A stretch of DNA of 64,000 bases from Thermoplasmatales archaeon SW_10_69_26 (GCA_003009755.1 PXUB01000042.1:730-64729), one strand, 5' to 3'. Numbered from the stretch's first letter, positions 48,203 to 57,604 are shown. Notes: generated from the letters alone by a model not told the origin. Program-made: numbers and translations.

Positions 48203-48649
48203 TCAACGGCCGCCGGTGTCGGGGAGCCGAGAGGCGCGTGCTTCCTCGATGAGGTCCTCGATGCTGGGCTTGGCCGCCTGCTCGTCCCCCGATCGGGTCG
48301 CCTCGGGGGGACCCTCGCGGTCGGCGGGCCGTCTGTCCGCCGCGACGGGCTCGGCGGTCAGCTCGAGCCTGCGCGCGAGCAGACCTGTGCCCAGCCCGGG
48401 CCCGCGTTGCACCTCGAACCCGAGCACGCGCTGGTGGCAGATCGTCCAACAGAACCGCTGCAAGGGCAACCGCACCAGCTCGCCGCTGTCCTCGTAGGTC
48501 GGCCCCTCGCGGTCGAGGGGGTCGGCGTCGCTGGCGGTCCCGCCGAGGTCGATCTCGCAGGTCCCCATCGTCAACCAGTCCAGCGACCGCACCTGGCCAG
48601 AGAAGAACAGACCCCCCCATGTGGCAGCGATCTCGACGGGGGCACTCAC
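48203..48649 (-). CDS. 148-residue protein of unknown function next to paaA
   Basis: From GTG 48649 (MSAPVEIAATWGGLFFSGQV) the N-terminal 100 residues look like a beta-rich domain with two cysteines (GTCEIDL, FCWTICH), and the C-terminal third is an acidic low-complexity tail (ADREGPPEATRSGDEQAAKP). I do not recognise a family. It is upstream of paaA on the same strand with 35 bases between, so it may belong to the same operon. Function unknown. Confidence 0.5.
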   Translation of the reverse strand: MSAPVEIAATWGGLFFSGQVRSLDWLTMGTCEIDLGGTASDADPLDREGPTYEDSGELVRLPLQRFCWTICHQRVLGFEVQRGPGLGTGLLARRLELTAEPVAADRRPADREGPPEATRSGDEQAAKPSIEDLIEEARASRLPDTGGR

Positions 48650-48803
48650 GCCGGCCAGGCCCTCACGCGGGCGCACGAGCCGGTGTCCACCGCGCGGTGG
48701 GCCGTGAGACTTCGCGTTGGGGACCGTTGGTCCTGTTCGCCTCCGACCCGAGGCCACGAGGCGACGGTGAGGCTTATGAACACCGGTCGGCTTGGCCTGC
48801 CCG

Positions 48804-49082
48804 ATGCCCGAGCGACACGAGGTCCGTTTCGAGAACGAGGACCTCACGATCGAGGTCGCCGAGGACGAGTACGTCCTGTCGAAGGCCGAGGAGGCCGGCC
48901 TCGACCTCCCCTACTCGTGCCGGATGGGCACCTGCTCGGTGTGCGCCGCCCGCGTCGAGGGCGATGTCGACCAGAGCGAGGGCATGATCCTCACCGAGGG
49001 CGAGAAGGAGGACGGCTACGTGCTGCTGTGCATCGCCGAGCCGCGCAGCGAGCTGTCGGTCGACACCGACGACGTGCCCTGA
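48804..49082 (+). CDS. plant-type [2Fe-2S] ferredoxin
   Basis: The 92-residue protein has CRMGTCSVC followed by LLCIAEP, the C-x4-C-x2-C ... C pattern of [2Fe-2S] ferredoxins (halophilic type), with strongly acidic surface. A box A-like CTTATGAA (about 48771-48778) is 27 bases before ATG 48804, implying a leaderless mRNA. It may serve as electron donor for the neighbouring di-iron oxygenase, although no dedicated reductase is adjacent. Confidence 0.9.
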   Translation: MPERHEVRFENEDLTIEVAEDEYVLSKAEEAGLDLPYSCRMGTCSVCAARVEGDVDQSEGMILTEGEKEDGYVLLCIAEPRSELSVDTDDVP

Positions 49083-49089
49083 GGGCCAC

Positions 49090-49368
49090 TCAGCCGACGA
49101 CGCCAGTCGCGGCGACCAGGTAGACGACGTCGAACACGGCGCCGATCGTCCATCCCCAGCGCTGGCGCGACCTGATGCCGACCGCGCCCACGATCATCAT
49201 CGCGCCCGCTGTCAGAGAGAACCCACGCCCGAGGGCAGCCCCGGCCTCGGTGGGCGCGAACATCGCGACCAGCCCGACCAGCCCCTGAAGGAAGGCGAAA
49301 AGGTTCGTGACGAGCAACCGCGGCTCGTCGCTCTCCTCCGCCGTGGTCCCGTGCGTCTTCGTCGCCAT
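49090..49368 (-). CDS. small membrane protein with three helices
   Basis: From ATG 49368 the 92-residue product has a charged N-terminus (MATKTHGTTAEESDEPR) and three hydrophobic segments (LFAFLQGLVGLVAMF, FSLTAGAMMIVGAVGI, IGAVFDVVYLVAATGVVG). No motif gives a function. It is convergent with the ferredoxin gene (8 bases apart). Confidence 0.55.
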   Translation of the reverse strand: MATKTHGTTAEESDEPRLLVTNLFAFLQGLVGLVAMFAPTEAGAALGRGFSLTAGAMMIVGAVGIRSRQRWGWTIGAVFDVVYLVAATGVVG

Positions 49369-49427
49369 CGCTGGCGGATGCGCAACCGGGCCCTTCAAGC
49401 CCCGTCTTCCTCGCTGGGTCCGACCGC

Positions 49428-49748
49428 TCACACCGTGACGCCGGCGGTCCGCAGGACGTCGCGGGCCTCCTCGCTCATGCGGTCGGTCGTCCAGGGCGGA
49501 TCCCAGACGGTGTTGATCGTGACGCTGCCGACGCCGTCGACGGCCGCCACCGCTTCGCGCACGTCGTGTTTGAGGAAGTCCATCGCCGGGCACCCCATCG
49601 CGGTGAACGTCATGTCGATCTCGACCTGGGCCGGCTCGGCCTCGGAGACCTCGATCGCGTAAATCAGGCCCATGTCGACGATCGACACCGGCAGCTCGGG
49701 GTCGTCCACCTGCTTGAGGGCGTCCCGCACGGTCGACTCGTCGACCAC
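49428..49748 (-). CDS. MIP18/DUF59 family protein (PaaD/SufT-like)
   Basis: The 106-residue protein shows VRDALKQVDDPELPVSIVDM, GLIYAIEV, MTFTAMGCPAMDFLKHDVRE (active-type Cys) and TVWDPPWTTDRMSEEARD. DUF59 proteins help build or deliver Fe-S clusters or iron; PaaD has this domain, and the W-x-P-P-W block is typical. Near paaA it may mature the di-iron centre, or act generally as SufT. Confidence 0.85.
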   Translation of the reverse strand: MVDESTVRDALKQVDDPELPVSIVDMGLIYAIEVSEAEPAQVEIDMTFTAMGCPAMDFLKHDVREAVAAVDGVGSVTINTVWDPPWTTDRMSEEARDVLRTAGVTV

Positions 49749-49809
49749 ACGTATGCAGACGCGGACCCCATAGAAGGGGCTTTCGCCGGTTCCCCTACGC
49801 GGCCGAGCC

Positions 49810-50415
49810 TCAGCCCTCGTCCCCGTCGTCGAGCTTCGACAGGAAGTACCGGTGAACCCGGGGATCTGGGCTGAGCTCCGGGTGGAAGCTCAACGCGAGC
49901 ACGCTGCCCTGCTCGACGCCGACGATCGATCCATCGTCCAGGCGGGCCCACGGCTCGGCTCGGCCCCACGTGTCGGCGAAGGCGGGAGCGCGGATGAACA
50001 CCGCCGGGAACGGCTCCCCACCCAGTGCAGGGCAGGCGAGCTCGGTCTCGAAGCTCTCGCGCTGCCGCCCGAACGCGTTGCGTTCGATCGAGGCATCCAG
50101 TGCGCCCAACAGCTCGGTGTCGGTGGTCTCGACCTCCTCGTCGCCCTCGCTGGCGAGCAGGATGGCGCCCGCGCAGGTCGCCATCGTCGGCGCTCCCTCC
50201 GCGATGCGCCGAGCCAACGGCTCCCGCAGGTCCCCGGCGTCGAGCAGCTTCTCGATCGTCGTCGATTCGCCGCCGGGCAACACGAACCCGTCCACGTCCG
50301 CCAGCTGCTCGCGGCGACGGACCTGCACGACCTCACCATCGCTCACGAGACGATCGAGCACGCGCTCGTGCTCCTCGAAGGCACCTTGCACGGCCAGGAC
50401 GCCGATCCGGACCAC
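49810..50415 (-). CDS. pdxT: glutaminase subunit of PLP synthase
   Basis: PdxT releases ammonia from glutamine for PdxS, which makes pyridoxal 5'-phosphate. Class-I glutaminase residues: GFVLPGGESTTIEKL, the nucleophile in MATCAGAILLAS, and ALSFHPELSPDPRVHRYFL with His and Glu. FIRAPAF is the pocket strand. 201 residues, normal. pdxS is not within the window. Confidence 0.93.
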   Translation of the reverse strand: MVRIGVLAVQGAFEEHERVLDRLVSDGEVVQVRRREQLADVDGFVLPGGESTTIEKLLDAGDLREPLARRIAEGAPTMATCAGAILLASEGDEEVETTDTELLGALDASIERNAFGRQRESFETELACPALGGEPFPAVFIRAPAFADTWGRAEPWARLDDGSIVGVEQGSVLALSFHPELSPDPRVHRYFLSKLDDGDEG

Positions 50416-50535
50416 GCCCCTGCACCCCGAGAGGCCGGGAAAAGCCTTGCGCGGGCTCCCCCTAGGCCGGTCTTACCCCACGCCGGTGACAGACACGGTT
50501 TGACAAGCCACCAAGCGGACTTACCCCTTGGCGCC

Positions 50536-51129
50536 ATGCGTAGGCTCTTCATCCTGTTCCTCGCCCTCGGGTTGATCGCCGGCGTGCCCACAGCGGCCGC
50601 CGACGGACTGACCTCCGATTGCGAGACCTTCCGCGCCGCCTCGATCCCCATCCTGCATCCGGCGTTGAACGCCGGCACCGTGCAGTTGTGCGACGAGGAC
50701 GACGATGGCGCCTTCGACACCGTCGCCTTCGAGACCCGGTACGTCCAGACCGAGGGCGTCGTCTCCGTGACCGACGAGGACAAGCAACGCCGCGACGGGC
50801 AAGACCGCGACACGAGGGCGCGGACGCTGATCGAGCCCAGCGTGCCCGGCGAGGCCGTCCTCTATCAGGACGTCCAAGCCAGCGACGACGGCAACGACGC
50901 CCAGTTCGACCGGACCGAGGCCGAGGGCGGCGTCAACACGCACCTGGGCGGACCCGGCTATTTCCTGTCCGCCAGCGACGACAACGGCAACGGTGTCCCG
51001 CAAAGCTACACCGTCCTCGTCTGCCCGGCGATCGCTTGCGTGGGACCCTCCGACGTCCCCCAGATCCCCGGCCGCATCGACCTGCCCGACACGATCGTCG
51101 ACCTGCCGGTCGTCGGGTACGTCCCCTGA
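50536..51129 (+). CDS. exported protein of unknown function
   Basis: The 197-residue product has a signal peptide (LFILFLALGLIAGVPTAAAD) and a mature part with cysteines at SDCETF, VQLCDEDD and VLVCPAIACVGPSDV, plus acidic loops (DEDDDGAFD, DDGNDAQFD, DDNGNGVPQ) that look calcium-binding. Similar loops and cysteines occur in the gene at 1970-3025. It is probably cell-surface or secreted; function unknown. Confidence 0.6.
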   Translation: MRRLFILFLALGLIAGVPTAAADGLTSDCETFRAASIPILHPALNAGTVQLCDEDDDGAFDTVAFETRYVQTEGVVSVTDEDKQRRDGQDRDTRARTLIEPSVPGEAVLYQDVQASDDGNDAQFDRTEAEGGVNTHLGGPGYFLSASDDNGNGVPQSYTVLVCPAIACVGPSDVPQIPGRIDLPDTIVDLPVVGYVP

Positions 51130-51173
51130 TCGCCCGGGACACGTTCAAGGGGCCGTCCGGCGTTCGGGCCGCC

Positions 51174-51764
51174 ATGACCGTGACGCCGTCGCAGATGCTG
51201 CCGCTCGGCACACGCGCCCCCGACTTCTCGCTGCCCGACGAGAACCCGCTCACCGACGAGGGCACCGTGACGTTGAAGCACCACAGCGACCGGCCCGCGG
51301 TCCTCGTGGCCTTCCTCTGCAACCACTGTCCCTACGTCAAGCACATCGTCGACACCTTCGCCGAGAAGGCTAAAGAATACCAAGACCGAGGCGTGGGCGT
51401 GGTCGCCATCTCCAGCAACGATCCCGAGGAGTACCCCGACGACGCTCCCGACCAGATGGCCGACCTCGCCGAAGGGAAGGGCTTCACCTTCCCCTACTGC
51501 TTCGACGAGACCCAGGAGGTCGCCCAAGCCTACCGGGCCGCCTGCACCCCCGACTTCTTCCTCTTCGACGGGGATCTCGAGCTGTTCTACCGCGGCCAGT
51601 TCGACGGCAGCCGACCCGGCAACGACGAGCCCGTCACCGGCGAGGATCTGACCGAGGCCGTCGATCGTGTCCTCGCCGGCGAGGACCGACCCGAGGACCA
51701 GACCCCCAGCCAGGGCTGCAACATCAAGTGGAGATCCGGGAACGAGCCCGAGTACTTCGCCTAA
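51174..51764 (+). CDS. thioredoxin-fold protein of the AhpC/TSA-like group
   Basis: The 196-residue protein starts MTVTPSQMLPLGTRAPDFSL, then has FLCNHCPYVKHIVDTFAEKA (C-x-x-C), VVAISSNDPEEYPDDAPDQM and ACTPDFFLFDGDLELFYRGQ. This is the peroxiredoxin-like family with C-N-H-C-P-Y-V-K at the active site, widespread in bacteria and haloarchaea. It probably reduces peroxides or disulfides. The C-terminal SQGCNIKWR is also conserved in the family. Confidence 0.87.
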   Translation: MTVTPSQMLPLGTRAPDFSLPDENPLTDEGTVTLKHHSDRPAVLVAFLCNHCPYVKHIVDTFAEKAKEYQDRGVGVVAISSNDPEEYPDDAPDQMADLAEGKGFTFPYCFDETQEVAQAYRAACTPDFFLFDGDLELFYRGQFDGSRPGNDEPVTGEDLTEAVDRVLAGEDRPEDQTPSQGCNIKWRSGNEPEYFA

Positions 51765-51823
51765 CGGCTCGTTCCGGACCCCTCACCGGGCTTCAAAGGC
51801 CAACGGCTCGTCACCCAAACCAG

Positions 51824-52691
51824 ATGCTGAGGGCCAGGGACGTCTCGAAGGCCTACCGGGGGGTCGAGGTCGTCGACGACGTCGACATCCACCTCGAACC
51901 GGGCCGCATCGTCGGGCTCGTGGGCGCCAACGGGGTCCAAGACGACCACGATCAAGATGCTGGCCGGGCTCGTCGAGCCGACCAGCGGCTCCGTCGAGCT
52001 CGAAGGCCAAGCCACCGTGACGCCCTGGGCACGAGGGCGCATCGGGCTGCTCACGGAGGCCTCGGCCCTCTACGAAGAGCACACCCCACGCGGGTACCTG
52101 GCCTTCTTCGCCGATCTCTACGACGTTCCCGACGACGTGGCCCGCCAACGCAGCGACCGCGTCCTCGATCGCCTGAGCCTGTCCGCGGAGGCCCGCAGCC
52201 AGCGCATCGGCACGATGAGCAAGGGCATGCGGCGCAAGGTCGCCCTCGCCCGCACCCTGCTCCACGACCCGCCGGTCCTGTTGCTCGACGAGCCGACCAG
52301 CGGCCTGGACCCCGTCACCGCGCGCGAGCTCGAGGACTTCGTCCGGGAGCTGCGCGACGACGACAAAGCCGTGCTGCTCAGCGCCCACGATCTGGCCCAG
52401 GTCGAAGCCCTGTGCGACGAGGTGCTCGTCATGCACGAGGGCCGGGTCCAGCTGCGCGGCTCCGTGCCCGAGCTGCGCGAGGCGGCCGGCGCCAAGCGCT
52501 ACACGATCCGCGCCACGAGCCCGTTCGGTGGCAGCTCGGCCCGCGGGGGCGCCCACGAGGCCACCGTCGAGGCCTGGCCCAAGGTCGAGGACGCCATCGA
52601 CGAGGTGCGCGCCGACGGAGGCGAGGTGCTCGAGGTCGAGTCCGCGCTGCCCGGGCTCGACCAGGTGCTGCGGAACCTCGCGGAGGCCTGA
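51824..52691 (+). pseudogene. ABC transporter ATPase with a frameshift in the Walker A motif
   Basis: From ATG 51824 the frame runs MLRARDVSKAYRGVEVVDDV ... GRIVGLVGANG, then the P-loop is broken: seven bases (51932-51938) stand where six or nine would keep the frame, and KTTTIKMLAGLVEPTSG continues in another frame. The rest is well preserved: TMSKGMRRKVALARTLLHDP (signature), LLLDEPTSGLDPVTA (Walker B) and VLLSAHDLAQVEALC. As written it cannot make an active ATPase. The permease after it is also broken. Confidence 0.75.
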
Positions 52692-52695
52692 AGCG

Positions 52696-54011
52696 TTGGC
52701 GGACGCGCTGGACGTCGCCCGGCAGGAGATCGCCCGCTACCAGCGCCTCACCGACCGACGCCTCCTCGTCGCGATCGTCGTCCTCGGCGCGCTTGTCGGC
52801 GGCATCTGGCCCGTCGCCCAGGATCGCGGGGTCCACCCCGACCAGGGGTTGTACGCGGTCTAAACCGAGGAGGGCTCGCCCGTGGCCGCCGTCGTCGACA
52901 GCGATCCCTCCCTGGTGCACGCCGGCGAGGATCGAGCCCCGGACGTCATCGTCTCCGGGAACCGCATCGTCTGGAGCCCGGACAGCGACCGATCGGAGGC
53001 CGCCGCCGACCGGCTCGAGACCGCCGCCCAGGTCTATAGGGACGAGGCCATGCTCGACGAGGAGGATCAGGCCGCGGCCTTCCCCCCCCGGCGCCGTCGG
53101 GGTCGCCCCCGAGATGAAGGTCGCCTACACCGGCAACGGCACCTTCGACGAGACCCTGCAGGCCAGCGGCCACCTCGCACCGGTCGAGATGGACACCGAC
53201 GAGGCCTTCCAGGCGTTCCGCGATGGCCGGGTCTCCGGCGTCGTCCACGAGCACGATCCCGGGCCCGATCCCCCACGCGTCGTCTCGGCCACGGTACCGG
53301 AAGGCGAGATCGTCTCCTCGTTGCTCGTCACCGAGCTGAAAACCTCGCTCGAGGACTACGAGCGCCAGCTGCGCGAGGACAACGCCGACCGCCTGGAGCA
53401 CCCGATCATCACGTACGCCGAGTCCGAGGCCCAGCCCAACGTCGCGTTCACGTTCGCCTACAGCGTCCTGATCCCGCTCCTCGTCGCGACGCCCGTCTTC
53501 GGCGGGAGCGATCACCGCCGACTCGCTCAGCGACGAGATCAACGAGAACACGCTCCCGCTGCTGCAGGCCAGCCCGCTCACCAGCACCGAGATCGTGCTC
53601 GGCAAGCTCGCCGCGCCCGTGCTGCTCGTGCCCGCGCAGGTGGCCGCCTGGGTCCTGCTGTTGCCGGTCAACGGGCTGCCGGTCGCCCGGCTGGACGTCG
53701 TCCTCCTGACGGCGACCGTGCTGGGCGCCCTGCTGTCCGGGTGCGGCACGCTCGTGGCCGCCTTCACCCAGCGCGAGGGCCCCACGCAGGCCGTCTACAC
53801 GGTGCTCGTGCTCGGCTTGGGGTTGGCCAGCCTGCTGGCGCCCCAGGACCCGGCCAACCTGATCGCGCGCGCCAGCGTCGGCACGCTCTCGGCGGCCAGC
53901 TGGGTCACGGTTGGGGCCTACGCGGCCCTGGCGGCTGTCGTCCTCGCTGGCGCTGTGCTCGTGGTGCGGTCCCGGCTCCGGGCCGACCAGCTTCGACCCG
54001 GAGCCGGATGA
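52696..54011 (+). pseudogene. ABC-2 type permease with an in-frame stop and two frameshifts
   Basis: Starting TTG 52696 the frame reads ADALDVARQEIARYQ, a first helix (LLVAIVVLGALVGGIWPVA), then TAA at 52861-52863. It resumes in frame (TEEGSPVAAVVDSDPSLVHA), shifts at a run of C near 53088, continues MKVAYTGNGTFDETLQASGH, and shifts again near 53502 before ADSLSDEINENTLPLLQASP (the ABC-2 E-x-G-T-like block) and six helices to 54011. The layout is that of NatB-like exporters. Either the operon has decayed or the sequence has several indels. Confidence 0.75.
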
Positions 54012-54024
54012 GGACGGGCCTCGG

Positions 54025-56277
54025 TCACCAGCGCTGCCGTCGCAGAGCGGTCAACGCGGCCGCCAGGGCCGAGAGGACCGCCAGGATGCCGAAGCCCGGG
54101 ACCGGCATCGGCCCGTCGTCGGCGTCGGTGCTCGCGGCGTCGAGCTCCTCGCCGTCGGCGCTGTTCTCGCCGGTGATCGGGCTCGGGTCCGTCGTGTTCT
54201 CGCGCGGGCTCCGGTCGACCGACATCTGCCAGTCGAGCGCGTTGCGGACGATCTGGTTGCCCGTGTACGTCGTAGCGTAGTCGGCGAGCCCGTAGGGATG
54301 GTAGTACGCCTCGCTGGGGTTGGGCAAAAGCGCCCCCACGAAGCTGATCTCGCCCTCGCCCTTCGTGACCTGGCCGAGGTTGACCTGATCCTCGTCGAGC
54401 TGGCCGACGGTCTCGCCGTCGGCGTCCTCGAGGTCCGAGCGGTCGACGAACCACGCCGGGGCGTTCTCGCCCTCCTCGAAGCCCAGCGGCATCGGCTCGA
54501 ACGTCTGCCGGGCGAGGCCGCGCACGCCGTCGGCGAGCTCGTGGTCGCGGTCCACGAAGTTCGTGTGACCGGCGTAGACGCTCGCCTCGTCGATCGCGCT
54601 CTCGGCGACGACGCCCAAGGGCGCCAGCAGGCGGAGCGCGCTGTCGGTCAACAGCAGGTTGCCGCCGTCCTCGACGAAAGTCTCGAGCGCGGCGACGGCG
54701 TCCTCGTTGCCGAGGATGCGTTCGGCCGCGCTGCCCGGGACGACGAGGTTGTCGACCCGGTCGAGGGAGCCGAAAGCCTCGGGGGCCAGCGGTTGAGCCG
54801 GGTTCGCCTCGCCGTCGTCGACGAGGTAGGGTTGCCGATCCTCGAAGTAGGCGTTGGGGGTGGCGTTGTAGCCGTCGTTCTCCCAGTCCCAGTTGTCGTC
54901 GGCGTCGTTGATCGACGCCCACCCGGTCAGCTCGTCGTTGTCCTCGCTCGTCGCGAGGTCCTCGGTCGGGACGTAGGCCGTCTCGGTGCCGTTGGTCTCG
55001 ATCTCGACATGGAACGTCTCGGCGGCGACGTCCATGAACGAGCCGACGATCGTGCGCGTCGTCTCGATGTGGTAGGCGTTCATCCGCTGCGAGACGCCGG
55101 GGTAGTAGTTGTCGAACGTGATATGGTTGTAGGCGAACTCGAAGTCGACGCCGGGCGCGTCGAGGCCGTCGTTCTGGGCGAAGAAGTCGCTGGAGAACCC
55201 GGAGTCGACGTACCCGATCGTGTCCCACACGGTGCCCCAGTCGTTGAACTCGCCGCCCCAGGCGCCGGCCTCGGGCGCGGCGTTCCACTCGGCGAAGCTC
55301 GGGTTGGCGTTCAGCCGCTGCTTGATGAGTTCGGCGAGCGCGGTCGTGACCTTGACCTCGGCCGGCTCCATCTGCGCGGCGGGCAGCATCGTCAACACGA
55401 AGTTGCCCTCACGCAGGCAGACCTCGCCCTCGCCGGCGACGTTGGGCGGGTTCACGCACTGCACCTCGCGGCTGGAGTCGATCAACGCGTTGGCCGGGTA
55501 GAGCATGCCGTGCAGGTCGCTGGCGAGGTGGATGTCCGTGAAGTTCGTCGTCAGCCACGTCCAGAACGCCCGCGTCTCCGGCTCCTTGAGCGCGGCGTGC
55601 GAGAGCTCGGTCGTGTTGCCGCGGCTCCAGCCGGTCGTCGGGGCCTGGCGGTTGAGGTCGGTCCCGTTGCCGTTGCCGCGAACGTAGTTCTGCGTCTCGA
55701 CGCCGGCGACGGAGAGGTACTCGGCGTCGTTTTGCCGGTACTCCGCCTGCTCGTGAGTCCAACCGTCGGGGTTGGGGAATAGGAAGATCAACCGCGTGTA
55801 GTCCAGCATGGCGAGCCGGTCCTCGGTCGCCACGCCGGTGTCCGTCTCGTCGTTGGTGGCCTTGGCGAAGTCCTCGATGACGCGGAGACCCCCCTCGCGG
55901 CCACCCTTCTCGTTGCCGTGGATCGAGAGCATGAACAGGACGTTCAGCTTCTCGTCCTCGGGCACGGTCGACGCCTCGTTCGTGACCGTGACGGCGAACG
56001 TCGGGAACGTGTCGTGACCGCCGGCTGCGTTGTCCCAGCCGTAGGATGGCCCGATCTCGTGGTAGGTCACGAGGTCGGGGTTCTCCTCCTCGAGGGTCTC
56101 GAGCCCGTCGAGCGCGTCCTCCAGGGACGCGAAGTCGTTCGTCTCCATCGCCTCCGGGAACAGCCGTCCCGTGACCGTGCGGGCCTCCTCCCCGAACAGG
56201 CCGGGGGTCGGGAGGGCCGAGGCCATCGGCGTCGTGATCATCACCGCCGCCAGCAGGATCGCTCCAACCCGTCGCAT
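54025..56277 (-). CDS. exported M14 zinc carboxypeptidase-like protein with PGF-CTERM
   Basis: The 750-residue protein has a signal peptide (AILLAAVMITTPMASA), an M14 domain with zinc ligands in MLSIHGNEKGGREG (H-x-x-E) and SDLHGML (His), plus PNPDGWTHEQ and GTDLNRQAP typical of the family, and a later glutamate expected in the HIETTRTIVGSF region. A glutamine-amidotransferase-like domain (ALETFVEDGGNLLLTDSALR) follows, then the anchor PVPGFGILAVLSALAAALTA with RRQRW. Acidic, with sequons. It probably trims peptides at the cell surface. Confidence 0.9.
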   Translation of the reverse strand: MRRVGAILLAAVMITTPMASALPTPGLFGEEARTVTGRLFPEAMETNDFASLEDALDGLETLEEENPDLVTYHEIGPSYGWDNAAGGHDTFPTFAVTVTNEASTVPEDEKLNVLFMLSIHGNEKGGREGGLRVIEDFAKATNDETDTGVATEDRLAMLDYTRLIFLFPNPDGWTHEQAEYRQNDAEYLSVAGVETQNYVRGNGNGTDLNRQAPTTGWSRGNTTELSHAALKEPETRAFWTWLTTNFTDIHLASDLHGMLYPANALIDSSREVQCVNPPNVAGEGEVCLREGNFVLTMLPAAQMEPAEVKVTTALAELIKQRLNANPSFAEWNAAPEAGAWGGEFNDWGTVWDTIGYVDSGFSSDFFAQNDGLDAPGVDFEFAYNHITFDNYYPGVSQRMNAYHIETTRTIVGSFMDVAAETFHVEIETNGTETAYVPTEDLATSEDNDELTGWASINDADDNWDWENDGYNATPNAYFEDRQPYLVDDGEANPAQPLAPEAFGSLDRVDNLVVPGSAAERILGNEDAVAALETFVEDGGNLLLTDSALRLLAPLGVVAESAIDEASVYAGHTNFVDRDHELADGVRGLARQTFEPMPLGFEEGENAPAWFVDRSDLEDADGETVGQLDEDQVNLGQVTKGEGEISFVGALLPNPSEAYYHPYGLADYATTYTGNQIVRNALDWQMSVDRSPRENTTDPSPITGENSADGEELDAASTDADDGPMPVPGFGILAVLSALAAALTALRRQRW

Positions 56278-56394
56278 GCTCGCTCGCTACTCACCCTCCG
56301 GCTACTTAGGCGTTGTTGGTGAACGGACGGGCGCTTCACCCAGCCGTCCCCTCAGGCCGCAAACGTCGTAGGCCAGGTCCGACTAGGCCGACCG

Positions 56395-57105
56395 ATGCCC
56401 TTCGACACGAAGCAGGCCGCACGCGAGCGCGTCTGGTCCACGCTCGAGGACGAGGGCCTGGCCCGGTTCCCCTTCCCGCCCCAGGGACGGATCCCGAACT
56501 TCGCCGGAGCCCAGGATGCCGCCGCCCGGCTCGTCGACCAGCCGCTTTTGCGCGAGGCCGACCGCGTCAAGGTCAACCCCGACGCGCCCCAACGCTTCGT
56601 GCGCCAGGCCCTGCTCGAGGCCGGCACCAGGGTGTTCGTCCCGACCCCGCGCCTGCGGGGTGGGTTCAAGCGCTTGGACCCCGACGCGATCGCGGCCGAG
56701 GACCTGGCGGACGCAGCCAAGCTCTCGCAGATGGACGCCCACGCCGAACCGGTCGACCTCGACGAGCTGCCCGCCATGGACGCGATCGTCGCCGGCAGCG
56801 TCGCCGTCACCCGCGAGGGCCGCCGCGCGGGCAAGGGCGAGGGCTACACCGACCTCGAGTACGCGATCTTGCGCGAGCTCGGCCACCCGGACACGCCCGT
56901 CGCCACCACCGTCCACCCGGTCCAGATCGTCGACGGCCTACCGCGCGACGACACCGACGTCCCGCTGTCGCTCGTCGTCAGCCCCGAGGAGGCGATCCGT
57001 GTCGACGAGACGCCGCCCGCGCCGGAGGGCATCGATTGGACGAAGCTCGACGAGGACCGCATCGAGGAGATGCCCGTGCTCGCTGAGATGCGCCAGCGGT
57101 CGTGA
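56395..57105 (+). CDS. 5-formyltetrahydrofolate cyclo-ligase family protein
   Basis: The family converts 5-formyl-THF to methenyl-THF with ATP. The 236-residue protein shows QAARERVWSTLEDEGLARFP, FVPTPRLRGGFKRLD and the ATP-binding RRAGKGEGYTDLEYAILREL. Archaeal and plant members with this G-K-G-x-G-Y-x-D block can instead act in thiamine or one-carbon repair, so the exact substrate is open. ATG 56395; monocistronic. Confidence 0.85.
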   Translation: MPFDTKQAARERVWSTLEDEGLARFPFPPQGRIPNFAGAQDAAARLVDQPLLREADRVKVNPDAPQRFVRQALLEAGTRVFVPTPRLRGGFKRLDPDAIAAEDLADAAKLSQMDAHAEPVDLDELPAMDAIVAGSVAVTREGRRAGKGEGYTDLEYAILRELGHPDTPVATTVHPVQIVDGLPRDDTDVPLSLVVSPEEAIRVDETPPAPEGIDWTKLDEDRIEEMPVLAEMRQRS

Positions 57106-57231
57106 CGGGCGCAAAGCTAAGTCTGGCGAGCGGCGGTCCAGTGAGAAGGGACAAAGGGAAGGCCCAGGTCGATCCGAGGATCGACGTGGGCTAGGCGTCC
57201 TCGCGGACGCAGCCGGGGAAGGCGAGACCGG

Positions 57232-57356
57232 TCAGTAGGGGCTGTCGAGGCGCTCGACGTCGGTGGCGCGGAGGCCTCGGTCGCCCTCTTCGATCTCGAA
57301 CTCGAACTCGTCCCCTTCTTGGGGCTCACCGCCTTCGATGTCGTCCATGTGGAAGA
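57232..57356 (-). pseudogene. 5'-truncated cold-shock protein gene (copy 4)
   Basis: The frame contains only the C-terminal two thirds: FFHMDDIEGGEPQEGDEFEF, then EIEEGDRGLRATDVERL and ends DSPY. No start codon or RNP1 (K-G-Y-G-F) half precedes it. Its 100 bases 57259-57358 are identical to 57682-57781. Confidence 0.7.
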
Positions 57357-57358
57357 AT
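57259..57358. repeat. 100-bp perfect direct repeat, copy 1
   Basis: Identical to 57682-57781 over 100 bases, covering the 3' halves of two broken cold-shock genes. The identity, including silent sites, points to very recent duplication or gene conversion. Confidence 0.8.
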
Positions 57359-57385
57359 CGTGTGGGGTAGGACGATCGCTACAGG

Positions 57386-57604
57386 CTAGGTGCCTCCGCC
57401 ACCGCCGGTCTCGATCCGGTCCAGCTGTTTGGCCCGCAACCCGCGGGGGCCCTCCTCGATCTCGAACGCGAACTCCTCGCCCTGCTGGGGCTCGGGGCCG
57501 TCGATGTCCTCCAGGTGGGAGAAGGGATCATCGTCGGCGTCGGTCGTCTCGAGGAAGCCGTATCCTTTCCGGTCGTGGAAGAACGTGGCCTTCCCGCTCG
57601 GCAT
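57386..57604 (-). CDS. cold-shock-domain protein (copy 3, intact)
   Basis: The 72-residue protein has RNP1 KGYGFLE and an RNP2 variant DPFSHLEDI (the usual phenylalanines of V-F-F-H partly replaced), so single-stranded RNA/DNA binding is likely but weaker. It starts MPSGKATFFHDR from ATG 57604, with acidic middle and a Gly tail (ETGGGGGT). Cold-shock proteins melt RNA structure at low temperature and are rare in archaea except in mesophilic or halophilic lineages. Confidence 0.85.
   Translation of the reverse strand: MPSGKATFFHDRKGYGFLETTDADDDPFSHLEDIDGPEPQQGEEFAFEIEEGPRGLRAKQLDRIETGGGGGT

Noticed and set aside
48203-48649. PaaB or PaaC identity for the gene upstream of paaA
   Set aside because: Neither length nor motifs fit: no ferritin-like helices as in PaaC and no PaaB signature.
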